The position numbers and the translations under genes are program-made. DNA of 64,000 bases. It comes from Cyprinodon diabolis. Lineage: Eukaryota > Chordata > Actinopteri > Cyprinodontiformes > Cyprinodontidae. The notes under the pieces were generated by a model. The model saw only the letters and a program-made list of their open reading frames with translations, did not search any database and was not told the origin of the DNA. The stretch is from contig CM060081.1 in the NCBI GenBank assembly GCA_030533445.1, forward strand, positions 20,567,611-20,631,610, in the 5' to 3' direction. Shown here in pieces: positions 13,898 to 24,570 of this stretch (positions within the stretch are counted from its first letter, which is position 1; each line of letters begins with the position of its first letter).

Positions 13898-14056
13898 TGT
13901 GCGGGTGGCGCAGAGGTTGGTGTGCATGACCCATGTACAGAGGCCTTAGTCCTCAACGTGGGCAACTGGGGTTCAAATCCAGCCTGTGGTCCTTTCCCGC
14001 ATGTCTCTCCCCCTTTTTCCTGCCCCCTTTCCTGTCAGCCTGCCGTTAAAAAAACT
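13898..14056 (+). mobile_element. tRNA-derived SINE, family B, copy 1
   Basis: Begins GTGCGGGTGGCGCAGAGGTT, a degenerate A box, and has GGGGTTCAAATCC about 70 bp on as the B box of an internal pol III promoter. The tail (CCTGTCAGCCTGCCGTTAAAAAA) matches the copy at 50556-50712. The promoter boxes sit at tRNA spacing, but the body is too long and unpaired for a tRNA gene, so this is a short SINE with an A-rich end. Confidence 0.75.
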
Positions 14057-16400
14057 TAACTCTGAGAAACTCAGCTCTTCCAGCTGTGCTTTTGCAGAAA
14101 TACGTCTTTGTACTTAGCTCCAAGTCTGCCCTTATGCTCCCCTTTGAGGGTTCACTCTCAGCAGTATGGCTCTTCCTACCCTCGCTACTTAATGAACTAT
14201 ATGTGGCTGATCATCCTCTGCCAAGCATAAAAAATCCTTTTGTCTAAATATCAGGATTTTATTTCTTCCAGATCACAAAAGGGGATGCCATACCTTCTTT
14301 AATTTACACCAAATTATATCCAAAGCAAATATTTCATTGCATATTGTTTATTTCTCGGTAAAAACCCAGATGAAAAGGTATATAGATCTTTTAATATTTC
14401 TCTCTCATAGTTCTTTCTATCAATCTGAATATTTCAACTTTTTAGTTAACATATTGAAATTTAGGTCAGGATGGCCATGGCATTATAAGGCAATTGTATA
14501 GGTTCTCTTCGTATTGTTTTTTTTAATCAAACCCTTATGAAATTAAATCTACTTTGACCCCTGACCACCAAATTCTTAGAAATAAAGCCAAAATTGTCAA
14601 ATTAGAAAAAGAATGTTTTTGTTCTTGCTTTTTTGGAGTAATGGAGATTGACTGATCTGTGTGTAAAGTGTTTGCTTTTGGATGAAAAATTGCACATCTA
14701 AAACCATTCCTTTATTGTAAGTATTGTCAGCTTTTCGGTCTGCTATATTGACCAATATGATATGTTGAACTAGATCTGCTATTTTCATATTTTTTTGTAA
14801 GATACTTGTTTTATAAAAGGGGACATTAGATCATAAAAACATTTATTTGAATTCTAGAAATCTAAGTTTTCTGCCATACAGCAATGGTGAACTGCACAGC
14901 CACATTGCATCTCTAACAGTTGTAGTATCTAGGCAAGAGCTGTCAGTCTGGTAGTGGTTGTTTTAAATTGTGAAGGTTAACTGTTTTTGAAGTGCAACAT
15001 AAAACTGACTTAAACAAGACTAGAACCTTTTTGAGATTTAGTTGACTAAACTGGACAAAGACTATCACATATCGTAATGACTGAAATGTGACTAAAACTA
15101 AAGCCTTGCAAAAGTATTCACAATATTTTTTTTTATTTTCTTTATACCACAAACTTTGAAACATGTTGATGGCTGTGTCATGCTGTGGTCCTTCAAGAGG
15201 ACCTTGAAAACTGGTAATCTAATGGAAGGATAAATGGGACTGAACAAAGGACAATTTCAAATGAAAGCAGAAACACTTTACTCATTAGATATCATTAGAT
15301 TTACAAAAAATAAAATATATGAAAACATCAGTAAGCAATACATGTACAAATTCAGATTTAATTTGGCTTTATAAGAGATAGTGGTCTTTTCAACTAACTG
15401 CATTTTGGACTTAAAAAGAACTCAACAGAAGCAATATTTATTTAGCTAAAGTAGAGGTGCCCATGTCAAGCAATCAACTATTAATTTGGCCAGTTAGTGG
15501 TTTAAAAAAACTAACAAGGTCCATTTAAATGTTGGTGCCTGGTTATTCGTAAGTTATCTGTAAGTTCGCCTTGAAAAGTGCTCAGCTCTTCTTCCTGTGT
15601 GAATGTTTCTTTGCATTCTTGTTTTAGATTAAGAGTGAGTACCAGTTTTAGTTTTCAACCTTTTGAACAAAGATATTCTTACAAAGTGAGGATATTTTAG
15701 CCTTTCCTCACAAGCTATTTTGCTAACCATTGGAAAATTACACATTGTAAGCACCGACTGCTCCTTGTAGGGCTCGATGCCTGGACCCCATTTGGAGAAC
15801 TGCTGTTTTTGTCTCAGTGGTCATGTTTAAGACTAAGGTGTAAATTGAGTTTAGGATGGGGTTAGGGTGAGGTATGGACCCTTAATGTTTAGGGATCATA
15901 GTTAGGCTGTCACAATGAATGGAACTTAATAAAAAGGCCCTGCAAAGATAGTAAGACGAGTAACTATGTGTGTTCTTATTTCTTTCTTTTATTGTTGTGA
16001 AGTTTGTTTGTTTTCGAGAAGATCTTTTAATTTCTATATAGGATTAGTTCTTTGTTTTTACTTTCAATTGGTTAAACAGTGTGAAAGGATTAGTCTATTT
16101 TTGTTGTAAAACTGTCACAGTTTGTAAGTGGCCATTTTATTTTAGCACTCAAAGGGACAGTAAAATCCTTAATTTTTCTGCTCCTACCTTATGACCACTG
16201 TTTCAAGCCACCCATTGCCTTCACCTGTTTCAGGCAGTGGCTTCTGAGGCTTTGTGAAGGCAAATCTGTGTTTTGCATGGTCCAAAATGGTGTCACGAAT
16301 CCAAAAAAATTATGTACCAGTTTAATAATAGAGAAGCTATTAGACAGTGTTATACTTTTTATATATAAGAGAATGTGTTTATTTAACACATTTACCCTTT
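14057..16400. other. AT-rich intergenic sequence, nothing recognised
   Basis: About 2.3 kb without a supported gene, RNA or classified repeat. Confidence 0.45.
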
Positions 16401-16740
16401 TCAGTGGCACAGTGGGTAGCACTGCTGCCTTGCAGCAAGAAGGCTGTGGCTTCGATTCCCGGTCTGGTGTCTGTCTGCATAGAGTTTTCATGTTCATGTA
16501 TTTCGGCTTCCTCCCACAGTCCAAAAACATGACTGACAATTGGCCTCTCTAAATTCTCCTTAGGTGTGTGTGTGAATAGTAGTTTGTCTCTATGTTGCCC
16601 TGCAATGGACTGGTGACCTGCCCAGGGTGTACCCCGCCTCTTGCCTATAGACAGCTGGAGATAGGCACCAGCACCCCTCGTGACCCCACTTGGGATAAAG
16701 TGTCTCAAAAAATAGATGGATGGATGGATGGGTGTTTATT
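16401..16740 (+). mobile_element. tRNA-derived SINE, family A, near full length
   Basis: Has an A box (GTGGCACAGTGGGTAGC), a B box (GGCTTCGATTCC), a conserved body (TTCCTCCCACAGTCCAAAAA, CCAGGGTGTACCCCGCCTC, ATAGGCACCAGCACCC) and a (GATG)n tail at about 16715-16731. The body is one I associate with abundant fish SINEs. The GATG tail is the same kind as on the Rex3-type LINE at 33.4 kb, which suggests that LINE machinery as the mobilising partner (inference). Truncated relatives lie at 43110-43205 and 52930-53055. Confidence 0.82.
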
Positions 16741-16843
16741 CAAGAGCAGATATGCAAATAAAAAAAAATCTAGAAAAATTGCTCTATATTATTTTCTATG
16801 TGAATCCCAGATTGTTCATTCTTCTTTGCCTTTTTTAAAAAGC

Positions 16844-17483
16844 TGTAATGGTCTTAGAATATTGGACCCAGAATTCAAGGCGAGACAGTCAGTGGGAAAG
16901 TTCAAAGCGTTTATTAACCAAAACAGGTGCGCGGGACTGCTCGTCTGCTGCGGGCGGATCTCTGCAGGGATAGGAGAATACCGGTCAGAGACTATATGTG
17001 GAGCTGAATGCGACTTGGAGCTAGTCACTGACCTGATTTAAAGTTCAGTCCGTTCGCGGAGATTTGACCGCTGTTGCGGCGGGCGACGCCCCCAGAGAAC
17101 CAAGAGAGCGAGCAGCAGACGCCGAGCAGCAACAGAGTCCAGAAGGGAAATCCAAGGCCGAAGTCAGGAGACAGTTACAGTTCAGAAGCCGGTAGAATCC
17201 AGGACCAGATGGGACAAACAGAGCAGACAGGGGCAAGGCAAAAACTCAAGATCCACAGGGCAGAAAACTGGTCATAATCAGGGAAACAGACAGACTAAAG
17301 ATTGCTCGGAAACGTCTCACCAAAACACACGAATAACCTGGCACTAATGGGAGGCAAAGACACAACCTAAATAGTAGAAGAACCAGGTGGAAATGATCGG
17401 CGATAATCAGCCGCAAAACCAATTAGACCGGGGAGCAAGGGGCAAAGGAAAAAAACCAAACCATCAGCGCCAAGATCATGACA
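16844..17483 (-). mobile_element. Solo LTR, 640 bp, minus orientation
   Basis: On the plus strand it starts TGTAATGG and ends ATCATGACA. Flanks are AAAGC (16839-16843) and GAAGC (17484-17488), a 4-of-5 target duplication. On the minus strand the polyadenylation signal is at 16910-16915. A 71-bp GT...AG segment lies at 16962-17032 (donor ATCAG|GTCAGTG, acceptor CTATCCCTGCAG). It is CpG-richer than its surroundings and abuts dispersed-repeat copy 2. Gypsy-like by structure; the family differs from the other LTRs here. Confidence 0.8.
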
Positions 17484-17488
17484 GAAGC

Positions 17489-18034
17489 ACTTTAAATCAG
17501 TCCTACTTGTCTTTATCCATGCTGGGTCAGATCCTGACATTTGAAAAAGGAGGCAGGGAAAGCAGAATACAGCTACATGTAGCTACCCAGGTCTTATTGC
17601 TAAATAGGTTCTGGAAAAGAGCATTTCTTCCGCGACTCGACCTGTCAATCACTCGCAAAACATCTGCGCTATGGTGGGAGGTGCTGAGCAAATACACTTC
17701 CTGTCACCTCAGGTCGCTGCTTAGCTGCTCCCTGTGCCATCCTCTACGTTTGTATTTCAGAGGACCTACACGTACAACTTTTAATGAGAGTCAATAGGTA
17801 AACACTCTTGCGCCCTAGGGCAGAAATACATCACCAATCTGACGAAAAGTGAAATGAAGCTTTACTCGTCATTAAACATTAAATATTTATCTTGCACATC
17901 TAAAAACTATATATCAATATATTTCAAATTATTTTTTATATTAATTATTAATCAATAAATTATTTTACGTCTTAATCAGGGTCCTTGGGTGGGTGGGGTA
18001 GCGCCCTAGCGTCCTCTATTGGCCAGCCACCCCT
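17489..18034 (+). repeat. Dispersed repeat, copy 2 (first copy 8880-9312)
   Basis: Carries the same ordered blocks as copy 1: TTTAAATCAGTC, the GGAGGCAGGGAAAGCAGAAT box, and the CCTCTATTGGCCAGC end. It is about 110 bp longer, with sequence absent from copy 1 near 17600-17780. Class unknown. Confidence 0.6.
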
Positions 18035-18637
18035 GGTTTCAGGTATTCTCTCTGCCTAGCATCTTTTAATCTGATTTGCTGCTGTCCTCCCTTGGATGCT
18101 GAGCTGGTCACAGCTAGCCACAGCATCTGCCCAGCTCTGGTCCTCTCCCTTGTGGGCCTTTCGGTCTGCTTTCCTGTCATCCTCCCTTATCACCAGGGCA
18201 GCGTACAATGAGCCACCTCTGCCTAGGCTCAGGTGCTCACCTTCCGCTCCTGTCTGAGCTCCAGAACACCTCATCTTTTATCTCTGTTGGCAAGGGGATT
18301 CTCCTCAAAGCAATTTGGGTCCTAGACATATGAGAAGAAACCATGATCTAGACATACCTCCTGGACTCCCTGACCTGGCAGATTAGATTCATGGTGGACC
18401 CCAGGAAACCCAGCATCGTTGTTCAGCTTTCCATAAAAGATAAAGCACAACAACTTAGTTGTTAAAATCCTGATCTGCTATGTAGATAGACACTGCTTTT
18501 ATTTAATGACGATGTGAAACAGTTCAGTTTGCTATGCAAATTGCTGGTGAAATTTAAAGCAAGGGACAGCACCAAAACTTTAAGAGATATTGCTAGCGTG
18601 GCATTTGATGTGAATTGTCCATTGGTCCTTGACATGG
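18035..18637. other. Unclassified sequence, relatively CT-rich
   Basis: A moderately GC-rich stretch at about 18050-18450. It has a 72-residue minus-strand frame that I do not recognise. Possibly part of an old mobile element; no firm evidence. Confidence 0.35.
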
Positions 18638-18785
18638 TGTCATGATTTCTGGCTCTAATTCTGGTCGGATTCAGTATTCAACACACCTGTTAGCTCCACT
18701 ATGTTCCCAATCAGCCTTCATCAGAATTACCTGCTCACCTGACTAAATATCCAGCTCTCAGACCAGTCACCAGTGCCAGATTATT
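18638..18785 (+). mobile_element. 5' part of an LTR related to the 7940-8828 LTR
   Basis: Starts TGTCATGATTTC. Like the 7940 LTR it has the promoter-proximal run of CACCTG and pyrimidine-rich blocks and the phrase CAGTGCCAGAT. Similarity stops near 18785. The fragment at 20340-20735 supplies the matching 3' part, so the two are probably one LTR split by a 0.55-kb unclassified insertion and the hAT element. I found no target duplication. Confidence 0.55.
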
Positions 18786-19352
18786 ATGAGCCATAGGGGG
18801 ATTTCGTCCAGCATTCCTGTGACTGTCTGTTTGCCTGATATTAATTTCTGGCTGTTCCATTTTCTGGTCATTACAAATTATGATTTTGAGCCATTGCCAT
18901 ATGGTTTCAAACCCATGCCTTACCACTAGAGTTTTAACAAATAAACAACAGGAGAAAAACTGGCAAATATTAACACTGGTTCTAACCTCAAACACATTTT
19001 AGACAAATGGTGGCAACATCATGCTATTATGGGTTAGATTTACTTCAGAAGACCAGAAAGGCTAGCCAGAGTTGTTGTGAGGAATAATCAATACCTGGTA
19101 TAACAATGGGTTTACTTTGTACTTAATTGCAGACTGATGCACACATTTAAAATATTTGTGACAAGTTAATTTCTTTCTATATTTTCAACAATTCTGGATA
19201 TTTACAGTTTCATAAGAAAACAAAACAGTTTTTTCATGATCTTGGAGCTGATGACTGGCTTAATTATTAATTTCATTACACTGTCTAACTCATCTGATCC
19301 ACCTGCTCTTACGGTTGCTTGCTTCCAATCATCAGGGAAAGATTATATTGTA
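18786..19352. other. Unclassified sequence between two LTR fragments
   Basis: No gene or known repeat. The sequence AGATTAT occurs at both edges (near 18779 and 19340), so this may be another insertion with a short target duplication, but I see no terminal inverted repeats. Confidence 0.3.
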
Positions 19353-19360
19353 CTCTCTAG

Positions 19361-20331
19361 TAGGGCTGGGCGATATAGAAAAAAAGCTTATCGATAAAAA
19401 AAAATGCATATTGATCGATATCGATAATTATTGAAAAGATTTGAAACCATATTTTATGTGCAGCTCTGCCTGGACTTTTTATAATATTGGTAAATGATTT
19501 AATTTTAATAAAAAACACAAACACAGACTTCGAATTAAATCTTTATTTAACCAACTTTTTTAACCATAACAGAATTGTTTTAAAGAAAAATAACTTAAGA
19601 GACCTGGGTTATGTTATTAAATACTGACAAAGAATAAACTAAAGTGACCAGAAAAGTGACCAAAATAAATATAACAAATAAATAAATGCCCCCCCACCGC
19701 CGCCGCCGCCCCCGTTTCCTGCTTTAACCTGAGTTATTACTTTGAAGTTGCCGGCCCCTCAGCATTTTTCTCTCAATTGTTAGAACTACGTGGGAAACTG
19801 CCCAGAACTGAAAATATATATATATTTTCCCGAATTTCCCGAAGATTCCTCGGAGGAGAGCCGCGCCGGGGCCTACACAGCTCGTACTCCTGCGGGTGTG
19901 AGCGGCTGAGATGATAAAAAAAAAAAGTTGGTTGTGTTATCAGACTTCGTTTTCACTGGTTCCCTACACATTTTACAGATGACTGTGGTTTGTTTTTTGT
20001 CCGACTTGCCATGACCAAAATACTGCCAGACTGCCGAACTACAAAAACCCTTCTTTGAAACAATTTCCTCCGACTCTCCTTGCTGCGACATCTTAATGTG
20101 CTCTGTGTTGTGGTTTGAGAGGGCCGCGCTTGGTGATGGCGTGCCTGGGTCCGCGATTGTGATTGGTTGGGAGGAAGCAGTGACTAGCATAAACCTACAT
20201 GCTAGGCTACAATGAGAAGGAAGGAAAACTGCGTTTCTTTTTTATCAAACTTTTATCGACCCTCTTTTTTTCTATTGCGCCACACGTCTATCGATCGATA
20301 TATATCATTATTGAATTATCGCCCAGCCCTA
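19361..20331 (-). mobile_element. hAT-type DNA transposon, 971 bp, deletion derivative with BED-finger exon
   Basis: Ends are inverted: TAGGGCTGGGCGATA at the left and the reverse complement (ATCGCCCAGCCCTA) at the right. The 8-bp duplication CTCTCTAG flanks it at 19353-19360 and 20332-20339, which is diagnostic of the hAT superfamily. Subterminal ATCGAT motifs recur at both ends. The interior keeps only the N-terminal BED region of a transposase on the minus strand. The catalytic core is absent, so the copy is non-autonomous. Confidence 0.92.
19873..20190 (-). pseudogene. hAT transposase N-terminus with partial BED zinc finger
   Basis: The 105-residue frame includes SAVWQYFGHGKSDKKQTTVI followed by CKMC, the aromatic lead-in and first cysteine pair of a BED finger, then KTKSDNTTN, as in hAT/ZBED-type transposases. 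The downstream histidines are missing: the frame runs into unrelated low-complexity sequence after NTTN. The element therefore kept only part of its DNA-binding exon. Upstream codons (from MLVTASSQ) may be leader rather than protein. Confidence 0.7.
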
Positions 20332-20339
20332 CTCTCTAG

Positions 20340-20735
20340 CCAGGGGTGAGACTGTTTTTAGAGCTGTTTTTGTACTGTCTTTGGACTCCTTGACATCTGT
20401 GCTTGTCTGTTCCTGTTCTGATTGATTTGCCTGACCTGGCTTCAGACTCCTGCATGCTCTCTGGGGCTGCAGCACCTGTTACACTCTGGGTGACACCTGA
20501 ACCTTGTTCTCTGGGCACGGACTGAACTGTTTAACCAGGTTAGTGACTCACACTTTCATAATCATCCTGCGTCAGATTACTGTTGTTTCTCGTGTTTCTC
20601 CCCCTCAGAGGTTCCAGCCTTAGATGCCATAGCCACTTCTACGGCAGATCGACGGTCCGTGTTATAAATATTTAAAAAAATTTGAGTAATGCCACTATCT
20701 GTCTGGCCTTGAATACTGTCACTAGCCGTGAAATG
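20340..20735 (+). mobile_element. 3' part of an LTR related to the 7940-8828 LTR
   Basis: Shares with 8560-8810 the phrases ACTGAACTGTTTAACCAGGT, CATAATCATC, GTGTTTCTCC and CCTTGAATACTG in order. A 70-bp GT...AG segment lies at 20539-20608, exactly as long as the one in the 7940 LTR. The end after CTTGAATACTGTC is not defined, and no clean polyadenylation signal was found before it. It sits directly to the right of the hAT target duplication. Confidence 0.6.
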
Positions 20736-20959
20736 TTTGTTCTGTGTTTTTTGCGTAAATAAAGTTGGTTAAAACATATCTTTTCCTTGTGCTTAATTTA
20801 TAAACCAGGCCATTGACATTTACTAATGGTGAAGACATCTTAAAATTAAATAGCCTACTCAAACTATAACTCCCAGTTCCAGTCAATAATATATTCATAA
20901 TCTGCTAAAAAAAAATAGCACAACACATGCTATCGCATGTTTAGGAGCAAAGGAAGGGG
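20736..20959. other. Short unclassified sequence
   Basis: AT-rich DNA between the LTR fragment and the BEL/Pao remnant. An AATAAA lies at 20757-20762. Nothing else seen. Confidence 0.4.
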
Positions 20960-21773
20960 AAGTAAATGAAGGATGTGTTTCCAGAAATGCTTCCAACAGT
21001 CATCAAATACTCTTGTCCAATCACTTCCAGAAGCTCTCTGCCAGACACTGCACTTGTTTCCACTGATTTTTGTGAAGATCCTTATGAACAAAGTCACCAG
21101 GAGGAGCATTTACTAGTGACATCTTTTAGATTCATTGCGGATGTTAATATAGTAGGATTTTCAGGATCAGTTGACATCGGAGTCAATGGCCTGGCATTCA
21201 AAATAGCCATGACTTCTGCCTACAGTGTTGTCAACACCTCATGTGTGAGCCTGTTTGTGTCAGACTGCGGAAACATCCCTTCCAGAATCTGACATGCAGC
21301 TCCTATCAGTCTCTCGCAACAGCTTCTGGGATGGTATGATTGGGGGAGTTGGAAATCCATATGGCTGGTTGTCGAGGTAACTTGTCTGTTCTCGATCGCC
21401 AGTATTGATTTTTAACTCTTTGCATGCTACAGTAAAATTTGTGCCACTATCAGAGCGAAACTGGATGATCAACAAATTGCAAATAAACGTTGTAAAGCAT
21501 TTAAATACTTGAAGTGGACATAGATTCTAACTCTTCGATGTGCATTGCTCTTGTGCTCATGCATGTGAATAACACTGCCCATCGCCTACTTTCAGCGCTG
21601 CCTCCACAAGTGTGGCGAGTGACAATGATCCATGGCCTGAATATGTCTAGTCTGACATGGGTAAAGGGGGGTTCTGAGTTGAGTATGTCAACTGATAGTG
21701 GTACTATTTTCTGCTCCATTACCATCCCTCTCATTTTTTTGCAAGGAACGCAGTTGTAGATGACACTAGACAT
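20960..21773 (-). pseudogene. BEL/Pao integrase fragments
   Basis: The N-terminal part (21773-21501) shows a C-x2-C element, PPFTHVRLDIF, and RRWAVLFTCMSTRAMHIEEL, the catalytic-core entry of BEL/Pao integrases. A second piece (21475-21260) begins FRSDSGTNF. A third, in another frame down to 20960, carries LTHEVLTTL and NARPLTPMSTDPE from the C-terminal part. Integrase inserts the cDNA into the genome. At least two frame changes separate the pieces, so the enzyme is not functional. Confidence 0.85.
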
Positions 21774-22512
21774 CAGCCGTTTGCCACCAACTCTCCATAT
21801 TCCTACGGACCATACAGCACCTTCAGTAAAGTGATGGCCTTGATGGAAATTTCCTCATGGTAGTGCCTAACTCTGAGTTGCAATATGGTGAGTTTTGGGC
21901 AGTATGACAGGATGTCTCTCGTCTCTTGGTAAGTCTCTAATCCAACAGAGTCTATCCACATTGATGAAAGTATTTAACTTTTTTAGTGAACTCATTATTC
22001 GTTTAACACTCGTTTAACTCTTCTTTATAGGATTCTCGCTGAACACAACAAATGACGACTGTTTTAGCTCTCCATCCTGCATCGACAGAATCAACCTTGT
22101 GAGTCTTGGTAAATGTTGTTTTTACTTCGATGAAGCTTTGTGATGGCTTGTAATAGTCTCTTCTGCCCAGAAAATCATTCGAAACACATTGAACTTAACT
22201 GATGATCTGCAGCCTTTGTGTACTGCAGTTGACAGCAACCTGGGCCAGTACCTTTATGTCAAGTTCTGGATTCACAAGATCAAAGCTGTTTCTTTTGAAA
22301 GCTCACAGCTGTTTTTCAGGAATCAAGGACCTAAGATCCAGTTAGAGTCCCATAGGAGGTCCACAGATGTGGGTCTGGTGGCATGATCCGCCGGATTCTG
22401 TTTGGTGGCAGTAAACTGTCAACTTCATTTGCTGATCCGATTGACTCGGTTGGCCACATACATGTCAGATCTCCTGGGGATGTTGTGGAACTACCCAAGA
22501 ATAATCTTGCTG

Positions 22513-22842
22513 TCAGAAAATGTAGGCTGTGACCACATTCTTCTCTCTCCTGAAGCACATTGAGACACCAAGCAGGGTGTTATTTAAATTTGAGAGGCTG
22601 GGCAGCATGTCATTCAGTGACACACTGTCGTATTTGGTGCTTGAATCGAAAACCACTCTGATGTGATTTTGCTTTTGAGGATGATGGACTCCTAATAGAG
22701 GTAAGTACCACCTTTCCTGTTGTTCTTCCAATTCTGCTTGCAATTCTGTTTTCATAACAACAGTGGAAGTCTTCAATGTGACAGGAGATGCTTTTTCACA
22801 GAGGCCAACATGTTTGAAAAACCAGGGCGAGCAAGTGAACAA
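22513..22842 (-). pseudogene. BEL/Pao reverse transcriptase fragment
   Basis: Contains WYLPLLGVHHPQK, IRVVFDSSTKYD and SLNDMLPSLSNLNNTLLGV, which match the N-terminal part of BEL/Pao RT (fingers and start of palm). The catalytic YxDD region is not intact in this frame. It lies between gag and the YVANRV segment, as expected for pol. Confidence 0.85.
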
Positions 22843-23442
22843 TTGCTCTGATTATCTAACACAGCATATGAATTACTTTTTCTGGATGGTTTTCAGAGTA
22901 CATTTTAACTAAACATATCTTGCAGTATGATTTGGCATTGGTGTTTTCCACAAACCTCTTTGCATTTTGATGTCACTGTTGGAAGAGTTCCTTAAGAAAT
23001 CTTGTGAGTCCCTCACCTTGATCTGTAGGAACCACTGTGATCCAGGATGGTGGACCAGGATGTTAAGCTGATGTGTGAGCCTTGTTCCCACATTTTCTTC
23101 ATACTATTTCTTTACAACAATCTTTTGCTCTATGTTTGGTCAAATCACAGCACCTAAAGTAGATGTTCTTATCCTTGTGGTAGGATTTACGCTGTTATAG
23201 AGGCTCGATGTGGAATGTGTCGCATTTGCTGAGTGCATGTGTTTTGTTATGCAGAGGGCATAGATGATCTGCATCTGTTATTCCCTTTTCAACAGAGCTT
23301 GAAGGAGATTATGTAGTGTCAGAAAACATGCCAGTCTTTTTCACAGTCACTGGTGTTATGTTGTTGTACTTTTGAGTCTATCTGTTTTGAGGGACCTGAA
23401 TAGTTAATTTGAGATATTACGAAGCTAGGGTCAATTCTGGTT

Positions 23443-23787
23443 TTAGCACCAGAATGCTCTCTGAAACTCTGACAAGAAGGTAAAGGATGGATAGGAGACT
23501 TGGTTGTATTCTTTGTATTTTAACCCTTGGGCAATCCAGTTTTCTTTAAGGCTGAATGGAAGTTTTTTAAATCTGGAGACAAATCCATGTGACCTATCAA
23601 GATAAGCCAGTCCAGGTAAGTATGCTCCTTCTTTTGCGTATTCAAGTTCAAGCAGCAGATCTCCAAGCTCTCTTGGTCCTATGTTATCTCTGTTTGAGAT
23701 TCTGGGAAATTCCTTGATCCTCTTTAGAAGTGAATGTTCAACTGCCTCTGGGGTTCCATAGATCTCTTCCAGTCTTTGCCAAACCAC
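23443..23787 (-). pseudogene. BEL/Pao gag core fragment
   Basis: The 114-residue frame contains RLEEIYGTPEAVEHSLLKRI, FPRISNRD, LRELGDLL-like (PRELGDLLLELEYAK) and KLPFSLKENWI, the conserved order of the Pao-type gag domain. Gag builds the virus-like particle. The frame is cut at both ends, and further gag codons upstream are in other frames (for example 24169-23942). Confidence 0.82.
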
Positions 23788-24570
23788 GATTAGCCCTGCA
23801 GCAAAGTTGTGGCTGTGTACAGTATGGCTCTGATTTCTTTTACTATGTCCCTAACTCTTCTCTCGCAGTTCAGGCGAGTTCATCAATGACACTTTGAAAA
23901 GAGATTTTCCACGGCCAATTATTCTCTGGGCAATCATCAAACTATTTTAAACTAGATGTGACCACTTCTCTTTGCATTAGATATTTTCCTACATCTGGTG
24001 TGAATTCTGAATGCTCCAAAGAGTTGCTTTTGTGTTGTCTCTGCTGTGTAGGCTGTCTCAGGTAAGTTGAATTTGTATATGTTTGTAAACATCGATTTTT
24101 CGTTGTTTGTACCTGAGAAACGTTTCCAGGAGATTGTTGTGTTTTGTTTACTGCTAATTCCATGTTCACATTTTTAGGAGCTGTTTGCAGGAAAGTATTG
24201 TTGATTTTTAAGTTACTGGTTTGTTGTTGGAAATTTTAGACTGCGGGTTGGGAAGGTGTTTGTATAGATATGTGTTCTGATGTGCACAGCTGGTCCTCAG
24301 TAGTCACAAACACTGCTTCTTCTGCAATGGCTGTACTCTAGCTGCTTCCTTTTCTTTATTTAGCATATGCATTTTTGCCTTCAATGTTGCCTCTTCAACC
24401 GTCATCTCTAGTTCTTTCTTTAAGTATAAAGCCTGCATATGGGCATCTTCTTCTCTGGCTCTGGCTTTGATTGCAGCAAAGCTTGTTGTTGATTATTTAT
24501 TACTTGAATTGACGGTGCATCTAGTCACCAAAGACAAGTGAGTTTCTTCTATGTTACGCTGTTCATCCAT

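Larger units (their letters stand above)
20960..24570 (-). mobile_element. Decayed BEL/Pao LTR retrotransposon (gag-pol), minus strand
   Basis: Reading the minus strand from 24570 leftward gives, in BEL/Pao order: a gag N-terminus with a charged coiled-coil stretch (about 24480-24300), the gag core (23787-23443), a degenerate zinc knuckle (about 23200-23150), reverse transcriptase (22842-22513), a YVANRV motif near 22460, and integrase (21773-20960). Every domain is broken by stops or frameshifts, so the copy is dead. No LTRs were recognised at either edge; sequence at about 24850-25230 could include one. There is no env-like frame. Confidence 0.85.

Noticed and set aside
13898..14056. tRNA gene
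   Set aside because: A and B box-like sequences are present, but no cloverleaf or anticodon arm forms and the body is that of a SINE.
16190..16552. Open frames overlapping the SINE start
   Set aside because: They cross the SINE boundary and have no protein resemblance.
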